In this document: positions 10,798 to 22,180 of the stretch, in pieces | Layout of the letters: the number at the start of each line of letters is the position of its first letter | Numbering within the stretch: position 1 is the first letter of the stretch | Origin: Hawksworthiomyces lignivorus | Taxonomy: Eukaryota > Ascomycota > Sordariomycetes > Ophiostomatales > Ophiostomataceae | Length of the DNA stretch: 64,000 nt | Assembly: GCA_002917075.1 (NCBI GenBank) | Contig: NTMA01000001.1 | Coordinates: forward strand, 744,001 to 808,000 | Direction: 5' to 3' | Notes under the pieces: model-generated | Databases searched by the model: none | The model's input: the letters and a program-made list of their open reading frames with translations, nothing else | What the model was told of the DNA's origin: nothing | Position numbers and translations under genes: made by a program

Positions 10798-12841
10798 CTA
10801 CAACTTCGCTTTGCTAGACTCGTCATCTGGGTCCCGCAGCATCCGACGCAAGATCTTGCCCGATGGTGACTTGGGAATTGTATCCGTGAACACGACACCA
10901 CCCGTCAATTGTTTGTACGCTGAAAGTCGAATTCTGATGAACTGGGCAATAGACTCCGCCGTAACGTGCTCGCCCTTTCGCACAACATGTGCCTGAGGGC
11001 GCTCAGAACCATTCCTGCGCTGCGGTCAATATGTGGTGTCTCGCAGTCTTTGTATGTAACTGAGCTCCACTTACCTGATCACACGGATGACCGCACAGTC
11101 CAGGACGCCGTCGTGCTCTAACAAGTGGGCCTCCAGCTCCGAGGGAGCTACCTGGAATCCTTTGACCTTGATCAGTTCCTTCATGCGATCAACCACGCGG
11201 ACCAAGCCACTGCTCTCAACCATGATACTGTCTCCCGTCTTTAGCCACCCGTCCGCAGTCCAAGCTTCCTGTGTTGCTTTTGTATTGCCAAAGTACCCTT
11301 TAAAGACATTAGGCCCCCGTATGAGGGCCTCACCCTCTTCATTATAGCCGACTTCGTGACCGTTTTTGTCGACTACCTTCATTTCAACGTTAGGTACCAA
11401 ATAGCCAACAGTACGGTGTGTCGGGTCGAACTCGTCAGGCGCAAACACAGTCACTGCAACTGTTGCTTCAGTCATACCCCATCCTTGGCGTACGTGTACG
11501 TTGCTAGGACCAAAGAGCGCCTCGACCTGGGCTGACGTGTCGGCACCCAAGGGCGCGGCACCGCATATGACCCACTGCACGCTAGAAATATCGTGTGCTG
11601 CCACAAGCGGTGATTTGATCAATGCCACCGCCACGGGAGGTACTAACACCAAGTTGTTGACGCGGAATCTCTGGATATTGCCAAGGAGCCCCGGTAGGCT
11701 GAACTTTCTCATAACAACAGTCGAACAATCACGCTTCACATTCAATATGCAAAAGGTGAGAAGGCCAACTAGCAAAAAACGAACTTGTTAAACAGAATAG
11801 ACTATAGATCACGAAAGGGCGTATTAGAAAGCGGGTTATATTGCTTACGTGCATGGTACAAAGGAAGGTAGGCACATTGCACGTCCTTCCGGACGTAGGT
11901 AGGATCGCCGCGACGAAGACCACATTGTTTGTCGAGATACAGTTGTTGTTCCACGCTGGCTACTAGGTTTCTGTGCGTTATCATGCATGCCTTAGGCAAT
12001 CCAGTAGTACCACTGCTAAAGTTCAGAACGGCGGTCCTATGAGACATTAGCAAAACGGCACAGCCAAGACAAGATAGGAAGCAGACATACCTCTGTGTGA
12101 GCACATCAATATCAGTAATTCGCTGCCACCGGTAGTTTCCATGCGAAAGAAGGGCCTCAAGACGCGTGAAGTCATTACGTGAGCTTGTCCCCTGGGTGTC
12201 GTCAATGACAATTATGGAGCTTCTGGGCAGTCCGGCATGTTCTGCTGCCTCGAGAGCTGTCGCAAGGCATGCTTCATCGGTGAAAATGCATCGAGTGCAT
12301 GACGTCTTTATTTGGTGTGCAACCTCTGATATTTCCAATTAGCATACTTCGACGTTGTCTAAATTCTTTTTTAGAACTGCAGCGCTACTCGTACCTGTGA
12401 CTGTGTATCCAGGATTGGCCCCAGTGAAGACACCACCTGCACAGATTGTACCGAGAACAATAGCCGGATACCATATCTATAATAGAAACAGATGTCAACA
12501 GGCTGTTGAATATGTGCTCTCGAGAGTTAACCAACGTCTAGGCGATTTCGCTTACAGAGTTCTCTGCTAACAACAAGACAACGCTATCATCTGTGACGTA
12601 GTCAAGTTGTCGAAGCCCTCCTGCAATCCTAGTCACAACATCCTCTAGAAGGGTCCGGCTGAATCTCAGCTCCGGCCTCTCAGCACTGACATAGAGTGAA
12701 TCGTTTCCCGATTGGTTTGGTGTGTCTTATAGCATCAGCATTATCTATCGTCGAGGGAGATTCAAAATAACACACACCGAACAAATAAGATAGTACATCT
12801 AGGGAAGGAATGTCAATGTTGTATCGTGATGTGAAAACCAT
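10798..12841 (-). CDS. 4-coumarate-CoA ligase-like acyl-CoA synthetase, peroxisomal (C-terminal AKL)
   Basis: Seven exons: 12841-12778, 12725-12556, 12476-12395, 12325-12091, 12036-11849, 11783-11075, 11014-10798; 1665 nt, 554 residues. It is an ANL-superfamily adenylating enzyme that activates an aromatic or aliphatic acid to its CoA thioester. The AMP-binding P-loop FSSGTTGLPKA is at residues ~190-200. After it come ICGAAPLGA, RQGWGMTEATVAV, DGWLKTGD, VDRMKELIKVKGFQVAPSELE and, near the C-terminus, PKSPSGKILRRML with the catalytic Lys. The P-loop ends in Ala where many relatives have Gly. The last three residues are AKL, a type 1 peroxisomal signal, as in fungal 4CL-like enzymes. The ATG at 12841 gives an N-terminus (SRYNIDIPSLDVLSYLF) usual for the family. 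It shares its strand with the regulator and the ADH, so the three form a unidirectional block. Confidence 0.9.
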
Positions 12842-13540
12842 GGTGGAAACGAAAGATTGCAAATAATTGATGAATAAGAAATAAAAGTTATACGGTGTAT
12901 TCGAAACAGCCAAATAAAAGAAGAAAACGGAAGAAAGAAACAAGATACAACCAGCGTAAACATAAATGATAGGCAATGTTTTGTACCTTTTAATATCGTG
13001 GCCAAACTGACACTTAGATATATGCGCCCCGTTAAACCAGCATGCCTTGGTTACCATGCTCGGCATATTTACTAGCTGCCAAACGAGGTAGTAATCTATG
13101 ATACTGTATGAGCCTCCAGGGTTTAGGTGGAGACACGCAAGCTCAACTAGAGAAAACAGGGCCAACGTAGACTTCGTATACGATCCCCACATACAGTCCC
13201 GTAGCCGAACCATGCTTTCTCCAGGATCATCCTGTTCCGCGGCTTAAATTTCAGTAGAGGAAGCTAACTGGTTGAACAATTAATTTATGTACCAGCTACA
13301 TTTCGAGAATTGCATGCTGCCATAGCTCACGGCAGCATTTGGCAATCAGTACGGTGACACGATTAGCATAATCATCTCACTAACCGCGTTTCTGTATTTC
13401 ACTAGCAAAACTACATTACTTTTCTTGAGAGGCTTTGCCATTGAGTTTCCATGCAGTACACAGTTTTAATGCAACCATGGACATATGAATAATAATAATT
13501 TTAATATTAATAATAAAAGACGTAAATACATCCTGCATCT
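12842..13540. other. intergenic between ADH and CoA ligase genes
   Basis: Contains the ligase promoter and the ADH 3' end. An AT-rich (ATT/AAT)n stretch lies near 13487-13517. I found no CCTCGG here and no gene. Confidence 0.5.
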
Positions 13541-14877
13541 TTACCATATCAGTACAGGTTTTATAGTCTCGCCAGACTTCATATCTTTCAACGCTTTTCC
13601 GTACTCCATAGCCTATTCACATCATATCACAAATACTGCCGTTAGCAAATTGATAAGTATGAAACAAACAAGCAGGTATAGATTCGTACCGAGTAAAATC
13701 TGATCAGCTTATCAAATGGGAGATTCCCATCATGGTACCACTGGATTAATTTTGGAATATAATCTGAAGGCGTTGCATCGCCCTCGATGCAGCCTCGAAG
13801 AATTTTACCGGCCTACGTTGTTAAAGGAGAACTCAACAGATATAAATTCGGTGCTGTGATAAGACATACCTGTAGGAAGGACATTACGTGCACATCTAGT
13901 GTAGCATCGGGGGCCGTCACACCGATGAGTATTAACTGCCCTCGAATTCCTGTAAAAGACAGACCGGCACGGATAAGCTCCACAGAGCCAGTAGTATCAA
14001 TAGCAATAGAGCTTCCAACATCGCCCGTGAACCCCATAACAGCCTTGACGATGTCGTCGCCAGACAAGTCGGTAGAGTTGATGACATGCGTGGCGCCCAA
14101 GGACTTTGCAAGCTTTAACCGGCTGGTGACGCGGTCGACGCCTATAATCACCTTGCATTTCTTCAAACGGGATGCTGCCATCACCGCCGCGAGGCCAACA
14201 CCGCCGAGACCCATAACAACAATGGTATCACTAGGCCTCGCATTAGCCACAAAATCAACTGTGCCAACTCCTGTTTGGAAGCCGCAGCCAAGAGGCGCTA
14301 GCAGCTTCAATTCATCTTCATCTTTGACATGATCTTTCACATTGACTACCGATGACGCCTTCACGATGGCTATTTGCGAAAAGGACGACTGGCCAAAAAA
14401 GTTACCACGAGGAGACATCTCTCCTGGTCCGCTAAAAATGCCATTCTCTCCAATATAATTCGTCGCGAAGTGAGCACAAAAAGCTGGGTGACTGTCTAGG
14501 CAGCTCGGGCAAGCTCCGCAACTCTTGAACGATAGTAGCACAGGATCTCCAGCTCTGGCCAGAGTTACTGCTTCAATTCCTGCTTTGATAACAACACCAG
14601 CGCCTAGAGCCAGTCAGTGAACGCATCTGATAGATATTATGCAAGGAATATATGACCAAGGAACCGCACCTTCGTGCCCAAGAATTTTTGGATAAGGAAT
14701 TTGATCTTCGGGTAGCAGACTGAAAACAATGTCCGTATGGCATATACCAGATGCGACAATACGTACAAGCAACTCGTCAGGGCCGATATCACGCAGAGAA
14801 ACAGTCTCCATCTTCCATTTGATGTCGCCATCAAGCGGTGCGAGGGTGACAATGGCGCTCGTAGTTGTCACAGACAT
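13541..14877 (-). CDS. zinc-dependent alcohol dehydrogenase (aryl-alcohol dehydrogenase-like)
   Basis: Four exons: 14877-14670, 14603-13870, 13812-13690, 13612-13541; 1137 nt, 378 residues. This is a medium-chain dehydrogenase/reductase with both zinc sites. The catalytic ligands are Cys46 (GICHTD) and His68-Glu69 (GHEG); the structural site is SCGACPSC...C. The cofactor loop is GLGGVGLAAV. The segment FFGQSSFSQ and the ending KDMKSGETIKPVL resemble NAD-dependent benzyl/aryl-alcohol dehydrogenases, so I infer oxidation of an aromatic or related alcohol to the aldehyde. The last exon is only 24 codons, but it restores the family C-terminus exactly. Its start faces that of the aldehyde dehydrogenase across 492 bp, consistent with co-regulation and a product-substrate link. 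Confidence 0.9.
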
Positions 14878-15369
14878 GGTTAGTGTGCGCTGAACGAATA
14901 AAATGGGGATGAGATGAAATGCTACCGATTTTTCCGTGATTACCAGGAACTATTACAGCAAAATTATTCTACAACTCGAAGCATAATGAAACGAGAGAAG
15001 ACAACATTAAAATACACAGATTAGCTCCTGCAGGTCTCCCACTACGGATTAAAAAGGAGAGGGGGTAATAGAGAACTAATATGCTCAGCTATTTAGCGTC
15101 ACACTACTAATCCTGTAGAGGAACCCTCTCTCCAATATTCTACCGAGACAACACACACATGCAAACGGCCGAACACCTCGGCCAGATATCGTGGGTCATG
15201 TGGCTAGAAAGACGTGAGTAAAGCGTTGGCTCTCTGTTGAATGTTAGTCAATCGTTTTGCAAAGAATAAATAAGCAATGCTATAGCACATTTAGTTTTGA
15301 GAACACTACCTTCGAACTCTCCACAGCATATACAACCGCACACAGTTATACAAATACACAAACACAGCA
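14878..15369. promoter_or_regulatory. divergent ADH/ALDH promoter
   Basis: This 492-bp region separates the ADH and ALDH start codons, so it must serve both. It contains one CCTCGG at 15176-15181, inside a GC-rich patch bounded by CGGCC. No TATA box is obvious. Confidence 0.6.
15176..15181 (+). promoter_or_regulatory. CCTCGG motif in the divergent promoter
   Basis: CCTCGG is the core recognised by FarA/FarB/CTF1-family zinc clusters in other ascomycetes. It lies 189 bp from the ALDH ATG and about 300 bp from the ADH ATG. A hexamer can occur by chance; binding by the regulator encoded at 7256-10358 is inference. Confidence 0.4.
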
Positions 15370-17093
15370 ATGGCAGCCAAACATACGGACGGTGCTCTGA
15401 GTACCCCTGCCTTATCTCTAGACTTTACAAGCTTTCAAAATATTATTGACGGCAAGCCATCGGCCACCGTCAACTGCCGCCATGGTATCAATCCATCTAC
15501 AGCGGCAGAGCTTTTTCCTGTACCCGTCTCAACGGTTGAAGATGTCGACGCTGCAATCCAGGCAGCTCGTGCAGCATTTCCGACGTGGAAGCAAACATCA
15601 GTGGAACATCGCAAGAAACTGATACAGACATTTGCCAACGCTCTAGCGGCACTAAAATCCGAGTTTTCAAAGCTTCTAACGATGGAACAGGGCAAAGCTG
15701 TGAGCATTTCTTCAAGTTATCAAAATAGCTAGTTCTTCAATGTGCTAATTATTCACGACTCTTAAAAAGACGGTCTTTGCTGACCAAGAGCTGGACGCTG
15801 GTATAGGTTGGCTGGTTGGCACTACTCAGCTAGACTTGCCCTTGGATGTTGTGGAAGAGAATAAGATCATAACGTATTATGAGCCGCTCGGCATAGTAGC
15901 AGCCATTGTGCCGTGGAACTGTGCGTTTTTGGAGACGTTTTCCTCCTATGCCCAATTTTCTATTACCCTTTAATTTCTTTCATCTATTTTCTTGATACTA
16001 ATTTCTGCAGTTCCGGTTATGTTACTTTGCGGAAAGCTGGGACCCGCCCTACTTACAGGAAATTGTATTATCGTCAAGCCGTCGCCATACACACCGTACT
16101 GCGGAATCAAAATTGTTGAGCTAGCCCAACAATTCTTCCCGCCCGGGGTGGTGCAGGTGCTGAGCGGCGGCGACGACTTAGGCCCCATGCTGACCGAGCA
16201 TCCCGGAATTGACAAAATCAGCTTTACGGGGTCGACAGCCACTGGCAAGCGTGTCATGCAAAGTGCCAGCAAGAACCTAACACGAGTGACCCTGGAACTG
16301 TAAGTGTTATAACAAAATAGTCTGGTAAATCTTAAAAAGCGAAATATCTACGTATGGGTCTGGGCATGAGCACAAGAACGCTAACTAGCTTAGCGGTGGT
16401 AATGATGCTGCCATCATATGCCCTGATGTAGATGTCGCGGCTGTGGCTCCACAGGTGGCGACAGCAGCATTTCTCAATTCCGGCCAGATATGCATTGCAA
16501 TCAAGCGTATCTACGTACATGAAGATATTTACGATGCATTCCAGGATGCGTTTGTAAAGTACGTGCAAGGAGCATTTCAGGTTGGTGATGGATTTGCACC
16601 CGGCTCGTTTATTGGCCCGATCCAAAACGACCGCCAGTACAATCGTGTGCAGGAGTTTCTGAGTGATATCAACAAGAACAAGCAAAGTATTCTGACTGGA
16701 GGCCGCGTATTAACTGCGGAAGATGGTGACGCTTATGCCAAAGGCTATTTCATCCAGCCTACTATAGTTGACCGTCCAGCGGAAGATAGTATGGTCGTCG
16801 TTGAGGAGCCATTCGGTCCTGTTGTGCCTCTTCTGTCTTGGAAGGATGAGGCAGAGGTTGTTCTGCGGCATAATGCTAGTGATATGGGTTTGGGTGCTTC
16901 AGTGTGGTCAGCGGACACCGCACGGGCAGCGGCCCTGGCAAGCCAGCTCGATGTGGGCAGTGTATGGATAAACCGCCACCTCGGCATCCAGCCCACGGCG
17001 ACATTTGGAGGCCACAAGAAGAGTGGCATTGGCCGCGAATGGGGCATGGACGGTCTGCGCAGTTATTGCAACACGAAGACGATTTTCCTGTGA
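15370..17093 (+). CDS. NAD(P)-dependent aldehyde dehydrogenase
   Basis: Four exons: 15370-15699, 15770-15920, 16011-16299, 16394-17093; 1470 nt, 489 residues. It shows the ALDH superfamily hallmarks: the cofactor-side VPWNFPVML, KPSPYTP, FTGSTATGKRVM, the general base Glu in VTLELGGNDA (split by the third intron), and the nucleophile Cys in LNSGQIC. EEPFGPVVPLL and GGHKKSGIGREWG complete the family pattern. It should oxidise an aldehyde to the carboxylate, a suitable input for the neighbouring CoA ligase. There is no organelle signal at the N-terminus. Its promoter is shared with the ADH. The phenylacetaldehyde/vanillin or GABA-type branches cannot be told apart by eye. Confidence 0.9.
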
Positions 17094-17760
17094 TAGACCC
17101 TGAGAAAAGATGTACCTGTATGGAAGGGCTTTTGAAACTACGGCGCGAACAGGAATAATGTGACCATACAGTAGTTCATGCTCCATTCTGCAAGGACCAC
17201 CAATCGATATTCGGATCAAACCATCCATATGTATCCTCGGGATCTACAAAAAATATTCACTTGAATTATTGCTGCAATGGCTCTCGTTTCCCCGCTTCCC
17301 CGGATTTTGCATTGCCCCATACTACGGAGTAATTCCTGTCCCATTTTCCCCCCAGTCTTGCGTGCTGTGATTGGAAACCGAGGTATAAATTTCAACCAGG
17401 GTAGAAAATAGCGTCTCTTTAGCGTAATCGACATCGAAATATCTCAGGCTACTGTAAAGCTAAGGCATTACAATTCTTGAATATCGGTTAGCCCCGTACG
17501 ATACATTTCAGCGTGTCTAAGAGCAAAAAAGTAAAAAGTGCGTGCATATTCACCGTCTCTGTGACTGGATAGCCAGATTTTTGCCTTCCAAATATAAATC
17601 ACAGAACTTTGGCCTGATGGCCACCGTAAAATATCTAACCAACTCGATCTTTGATAGCTTCTCACCAATTCGCTGAATAAGCGCTGGCGTGTACTAATCC
17701 GGTTCCTCTATACTATTGATTTAGAAGTCTCCTTCGTCTTTGCTACGCTCGGCCGGCATT
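17094..17760. other. intergenic between ALDH and P450 genes
   Basis: P450 promoter region. It carries a CCTCGG at 17235-17240. The short minus-strand frames in it are not convincing. Confidence 0.5.
17235..17240 (+). promoter_or_regulatory. CCTCGG motif upstream of the P450
   Basis: Second copy of the FarA/FarB/CTF1 core within the cluster's intergenic DNA, about 520 bp before the P450 ATG. Functional use is inferred only from the nearby regulator. Confidence 0.3.
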
Positions 17761-19871
17761 ATGTGGAAGGACCTTCGACAGGGCGTGACTGCGTCTCTGC
17801 CAGCCGCAGGCACTGTGGCCATCAACATACGTACTCTCCAGCCACTTGCGCTGGTGTTGGCTTTCGCCAGCGGGGCTTTTCTTCATATCATAGCCTACCG
17901 CTGGGGTGAATGGGATCTGCTACTGCCAGACCTCATATTTACATATGTAGCGGCTCTTGTGGCTCTGGCTTTAGGCGTGCATAACGTGACAGAGCAGTCT
18001 ATAGTTGCAACTAAGAGCTTCGTCGCATCTTCGTTCATTAGCACTCTTAGCTCTGTCCTTATGATAGGAGCCCTCCACTTGGTAGGAGTATTTTTCAGTA
18101 TGGTCGTATACCGCCTCTTCTTCCACCGCCTAAGACGATATCCGGGACCTTTTCTCTCGCGCATCTCCAATCTCTATCCAACTTACCTTGGTGCCAAGAA
18201 GCTGCACCTTTTTTCTAAGGTGGAAAAGCTACACGAGCAATATGGTGACTACTTCCGAATAGGTGAGTGCTCCCATCTAGGCACTAAAAATGGTATCAGG
18301 ATATTAACGTTTGTTCCAATAGGTCCATCTGAGCTATCAATTGCTGACCCGGCAGCTATTGAGGCGATCTACTCTTCTCGTTCGCCTTGCACCAAAGGCC
18401 CATTTTACAATGGCTCGCACCCACGCACCCTTTTGAACACCGTCCGCGACCGGGATGAACACACACGGCGACGCAAGGTTTGGGATCGTGGTTTCAGCGC
18501 AAAAGGTAAGATTTGCAATCCCACCACCTACATTTCAATCAGCAACTAATGGCACCTGCAGCCCTGCGCGACTATGAGCCACGCATTCACAAGTACACAG
18601 ATCAGCTTCTGGCGCGTATTGATGAGTTCCAAGGTCAAGTGATCAACGCATCAGACTGGTTTAATTTTTACAGTTTTGATGTCATGGGGGACCTGGCATT
18701 TGGCAAGTCATTCTATATGCTACGTGATGGTGTCAAGCATTACTTTATGAAATGCTTGCACGCAGATATGACCGTCAATGGCTATCTGGCACGCATTACA
18801 TGGATCTTTCCATTATTTAAGATCACACCAATTTTGAGCGCAGACCACTACAAGTTCTGGGCATGGTGTGCAGAGCAGGTCCAGCAGAGGATCCGAGTAG
18901 GGTTTCCTTTTCTATTTCAATCATTTTGAAACTTTATTCTAACAAGAACCTTAGTCCAAACCGGGTGTACCCGATGTATTCTCATGGCTACTAGATGAAT
19001 ATGAGCGGAATCCCAAAACAAGGAAAGCAAAATTAGATCTAGATGGGGATGCATATTTGATTGCGGTAGCTGGAAGGTGCGTTATCCTTATCTTGGCAAA
19101 ATTCATACGCATCCCTTACTCATACTCAATCCAGTGACACGACAGCTGCTACGCTTACCGCGCTCTTTTTTGAACTGGCCATGCATCAAACGACTACAGA
19201 GAATCTTCAGGCAGAGCTCGATGCGTACTTTACTCCAGACCGCAAAACTGTCGATGCTACTTCACTCTCTAAGCTCCCACTGCTCAACGCCGTAATCAAC
19301 GAGACCCTACGTGTGCATCCACCAGTGCCATCCGGACTACAGCGAGTAACACCACCGCAAGGTTTGCAGATCGGTGCCAACTTTGTTCCAGGCAACACTA
19401 TTGTCCAAGTACCTGTGCACACGGTTAACCGGGGTAAGTAGTGTTTTTTTTGGGCTATTACTAATCCTGTGAAACCATTATTCTGTCTAATACATGGTCC
19501 TACTCAGATGAGCGATCATTCGTCGATGCAAAAGAGTTCATCCCAGAACGGTTTACTTCAAGACCAGAGCTTATTAAAAACAAATCCGTATTTGCGCCAT
19601 TCTCAATTGGTTCGTCGACCACGCTTCATTCATTTTTCTTGTGCATATACTATTGCTCCTTACGCATACTAATTGATCAGGCCTCTACTCTTGCGTCGGC
19701 AAGCAGCTGGGCCTCATGGAACTGCGGTTCGTAGTATCCCAGATTGTACATCGCTACAATGTGGCCCTCGGCCCCAACCAAACAGCGGAAAAGTTCTGGG
19801 ACTCAAAGCGCGATGCATTTACGCTAGCATTGCCTAAGCTTGATCTTGTCTTTACAGCGCGTGACAAGTAA
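17761..19871 (+). CDS. cytochrome P450 monooxygenase with hydrophobic N-terminal anchor
   Basis: Seven exons: 17761-18262, 18323-18505, 18562-18896, 18955-19076, 19135-19433, 19508-19609, 19681-19871; 1734 nt, 577 residues. I started at the ATG at 17761. The first ~125 residues hold several hydrophobic helices (LALVLAFASGAFLHII; LIFTYVAALVALALGV; VLMIGALHLVGVFFSMVVYRLFF), so the ER anchor is longer than usual; RRYPGPF follows. The I-helix AVAGSDTTAAT is near residue 380, the ExxR (NETLRVHPP) near 435 and FIPERF near 475. The haem loop is FSIGLYSCVGKQL with Cys519; the position usually held by Arg is Tyr, as in several fungal families. Multi-helix P450s of this type act on aromatic and indole compounds, but the substrate is unknown. 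It lies on the ALDH strand, 667 bp downstream. Confidence 0.9.
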
Positions 19872-20654
19872 GATATACTTACGGAGACAAGGATGCGCGA
19901 ACCAACCAACAGGAATATGGCTCCCTCCATTGCCACACCGAGGCAATGTGTATTAAATCTTCTTGCAAAAAGATTGGAGCTCTTCTAAACTTCTCGAGGG
20001 CGTACTCTTTCGGTATCGAGCGTTGATGATCGCCGTATTACACCGAGCTTATTATTATTTTGATTACTCTTATGTTGGCTCCCAGAGGGAAATAAGACCA
20101 TCAAAACAATGGAGTAAGGTTACGTTGTTGCGCCAGAAAGCAATGGCGGAACCACTTGTATTTAAGGCCCAGTTATAATTGTTTATATGCCTCGACATAC
20201 GTTGAGCTTGGTCCAATAATATACCCACAGTGTCAGGGCAAAGAATTGAACAAGTGATACTTCTTTGTGGGCTAAGTGTGGGTCCAGATTTGTCCCGCGT
20301 TATCTTATTCGTGCTCATGGCATACATCCAGACCTCGCCTTACCAATGAAAAAATGTTTTGAGAAACAGCAATAATCAGGCTGGTGCCTGAAATGACTCG
20401 GGATCCTACAAAAGGTTCATTGAAAATTTCAGTTTCATTGCTCGGCGCTCTGTTCTTCTTTTCTCTTCTGGCTACCTTGCCATTAAAATCTCTAGGGAAG
20501 TACTTCGACACAAGCTTTGAAGCTCCATTTTCATATTCAGAGATTTCCGCTTGATTCGGCTATACCAATACAGTAAAGAAAAAACATCGTAATTAAGATT
20601 CTCGCCTTTCAACCAGACCGGTTTCAAGTTGTCGTTCACCCTTTACTTTCCATT
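19872..20654. other. intergenic
   Basis: 3' side of the P450 and promoter of the AAA ATPase. No supported gene; scattered short frames only. Confidence 0.5.
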
Positions 20655-22180
20655 ATGTCCCTATCTGCAAAGGGCAATTCTTCGCTGCTAGCTTTAGCTG
20701 GTAATATCTCTATTACAGATGTCTTTTCCCCCAGGTTTGTGGGCATTCTCACAGCTCTCCGACGGTTTCAAAATGGTGCCTTGGATAGGTATACCCGCTT
20801 TTTAATTATTTTCGGAACTCTGGTTTACTGCTTGAAGTTTATTCTTAAGAACGGAATAAACTTTCTAAAATCATACTTTAGTTCGTAACTTATTTTATTT
20901 TATTTTTTTTTTTTTTTGATAAGCGCTTTGACACAAGCTTCATTGTCTGACGTTTTGCAGAGTCAAAAGTCGAAGTGCAGTACCCCAACGAAGCGTACAC
21001 TATGCTTGAATCCTGGCTTTATGATAAAAGTTTTGCTTCAAGCGCCCGATCTTTACTAGCCAATGTCAACATGCGAGATCGTGGACTTAGAGAATCCAAT
21101 ACTGACACAATCGGAAAGAAGCTCTTGCGCTTCTCACCGTGGCAAGAAACTGTCTTTTTCTGGTACAAAAGACATTTGCTTATGCTCCAATGCGTAGAAA
21201 GAAGGTCGAATTTCCATGCATCGAAACTAATGGTCCTCTCTTGTTTCGGCTTATCATCACAGGTTTTGAAAGACCTTCTGATTGAATGCCGACTTAGCTA
21301 TTTAAAACTTTCTGAGACCAAAACTTCAGTCTTTGAGCGCCGAAGGCAAGTTTGGGAAATAACAGCTACCCCGTATATCAGGCCGATCGAGACCGTTATC
21401 ATGAATGAAGATCTGAAGCAAATGCTATTAAATGATATCCAGCTGTTCCTCAGTCCAGAAACTCGACATTGGTATACGAGCCGCGGTTTACCTTATCGAA
21501 GGGGCTATCTCTTACATGGCCACCCCGGAACTGGAAAGTCCAGTCTCTGCTTATCTATTGCAGGTCACTTTGACTTAGACATATACATAGTCAGCCTATC
21601 TATGGTCGATGATAACCAACTCAGCGAGTTGTTCCGTGAGCTTCCTCAGCGTTGCGTTGTCCTTTTGGAAGATGTGGATGCTATCGGAACCGTAAGATCC
21701 CGTGATTCTGGCACCGACGATCTGGATTTAGGTTCAGGATTACCCTCACAACTCCCCAATTTACGACAAAAAGTCTCACTATCGGGACTGCTCAACGTTC
21801 TCGACGGTGTGGCTTCGCATGAAGGACGAGTGCTCATTATGACAACAAATTATATCGAACGTCTTGACATGGCACTCAAACGTCCCGGTCGCGTAGACAT
21901 TGCGATTGAATTTCAACTTGCCAACAACGATATGGCGAAAAAACTGTTTTGCCTTGTCTTTGAGAAGTCTGAAGTAGAGATACCTCACTCAGAGAGACGA
22001 ACTGAGGCAAATGCAGAAGTGCAGTGGCTTGCAAAGAAGTTCGCAGACCAAATTCCGGAGAGGGAACTCTCACATGCGGATATTCTCTCTTTCCTCCTTG
22101 AGAAGCGAGGATCGCCACACGCTGCTGAGGCCAGTATAGGAGAATGGATATCTAAGAGAAAGGATGAAAGTAAACTCTAA
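20655..22180 (+). CDS. BCS1-like mitochondrial AAA ATPase
   Basis: Two exons, 20655-20880 and 20961-22180 (80-nt intron, donor GTTCGT); 1446 nt, 481 residues. The BCS1 layout is clear: a short N-terminal hydrophobic segment (FLIIFGTLVYCLKFIL, residues ~57-72), the BCS1_N region, then an AAA module. Walker A (GHPGTGKSS) starts at residue ~265, Walker B (VVLLEDVDA) near 307, then MTTNYIERLD (sensor 1) and the RPGRVD arginine finger. BCS1 inserts the Rieske protein into complex III. Fungi carry many diverged paralogues with unknown clients, and this short, accessory-region copy is more likely one of those than the housekeeping protein. The intron follows a T/A-rich tract, so the splice point is a few bases uncertain. 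Confidence 0.87.

Noticed and set aside
12036..12091. Continuous reading of the ligase through this stretch
   Set aside because: The inserted residues disrupt the path to FSSGTTG; donor GTATGT and acceptor TAG mark an in-frame intron.
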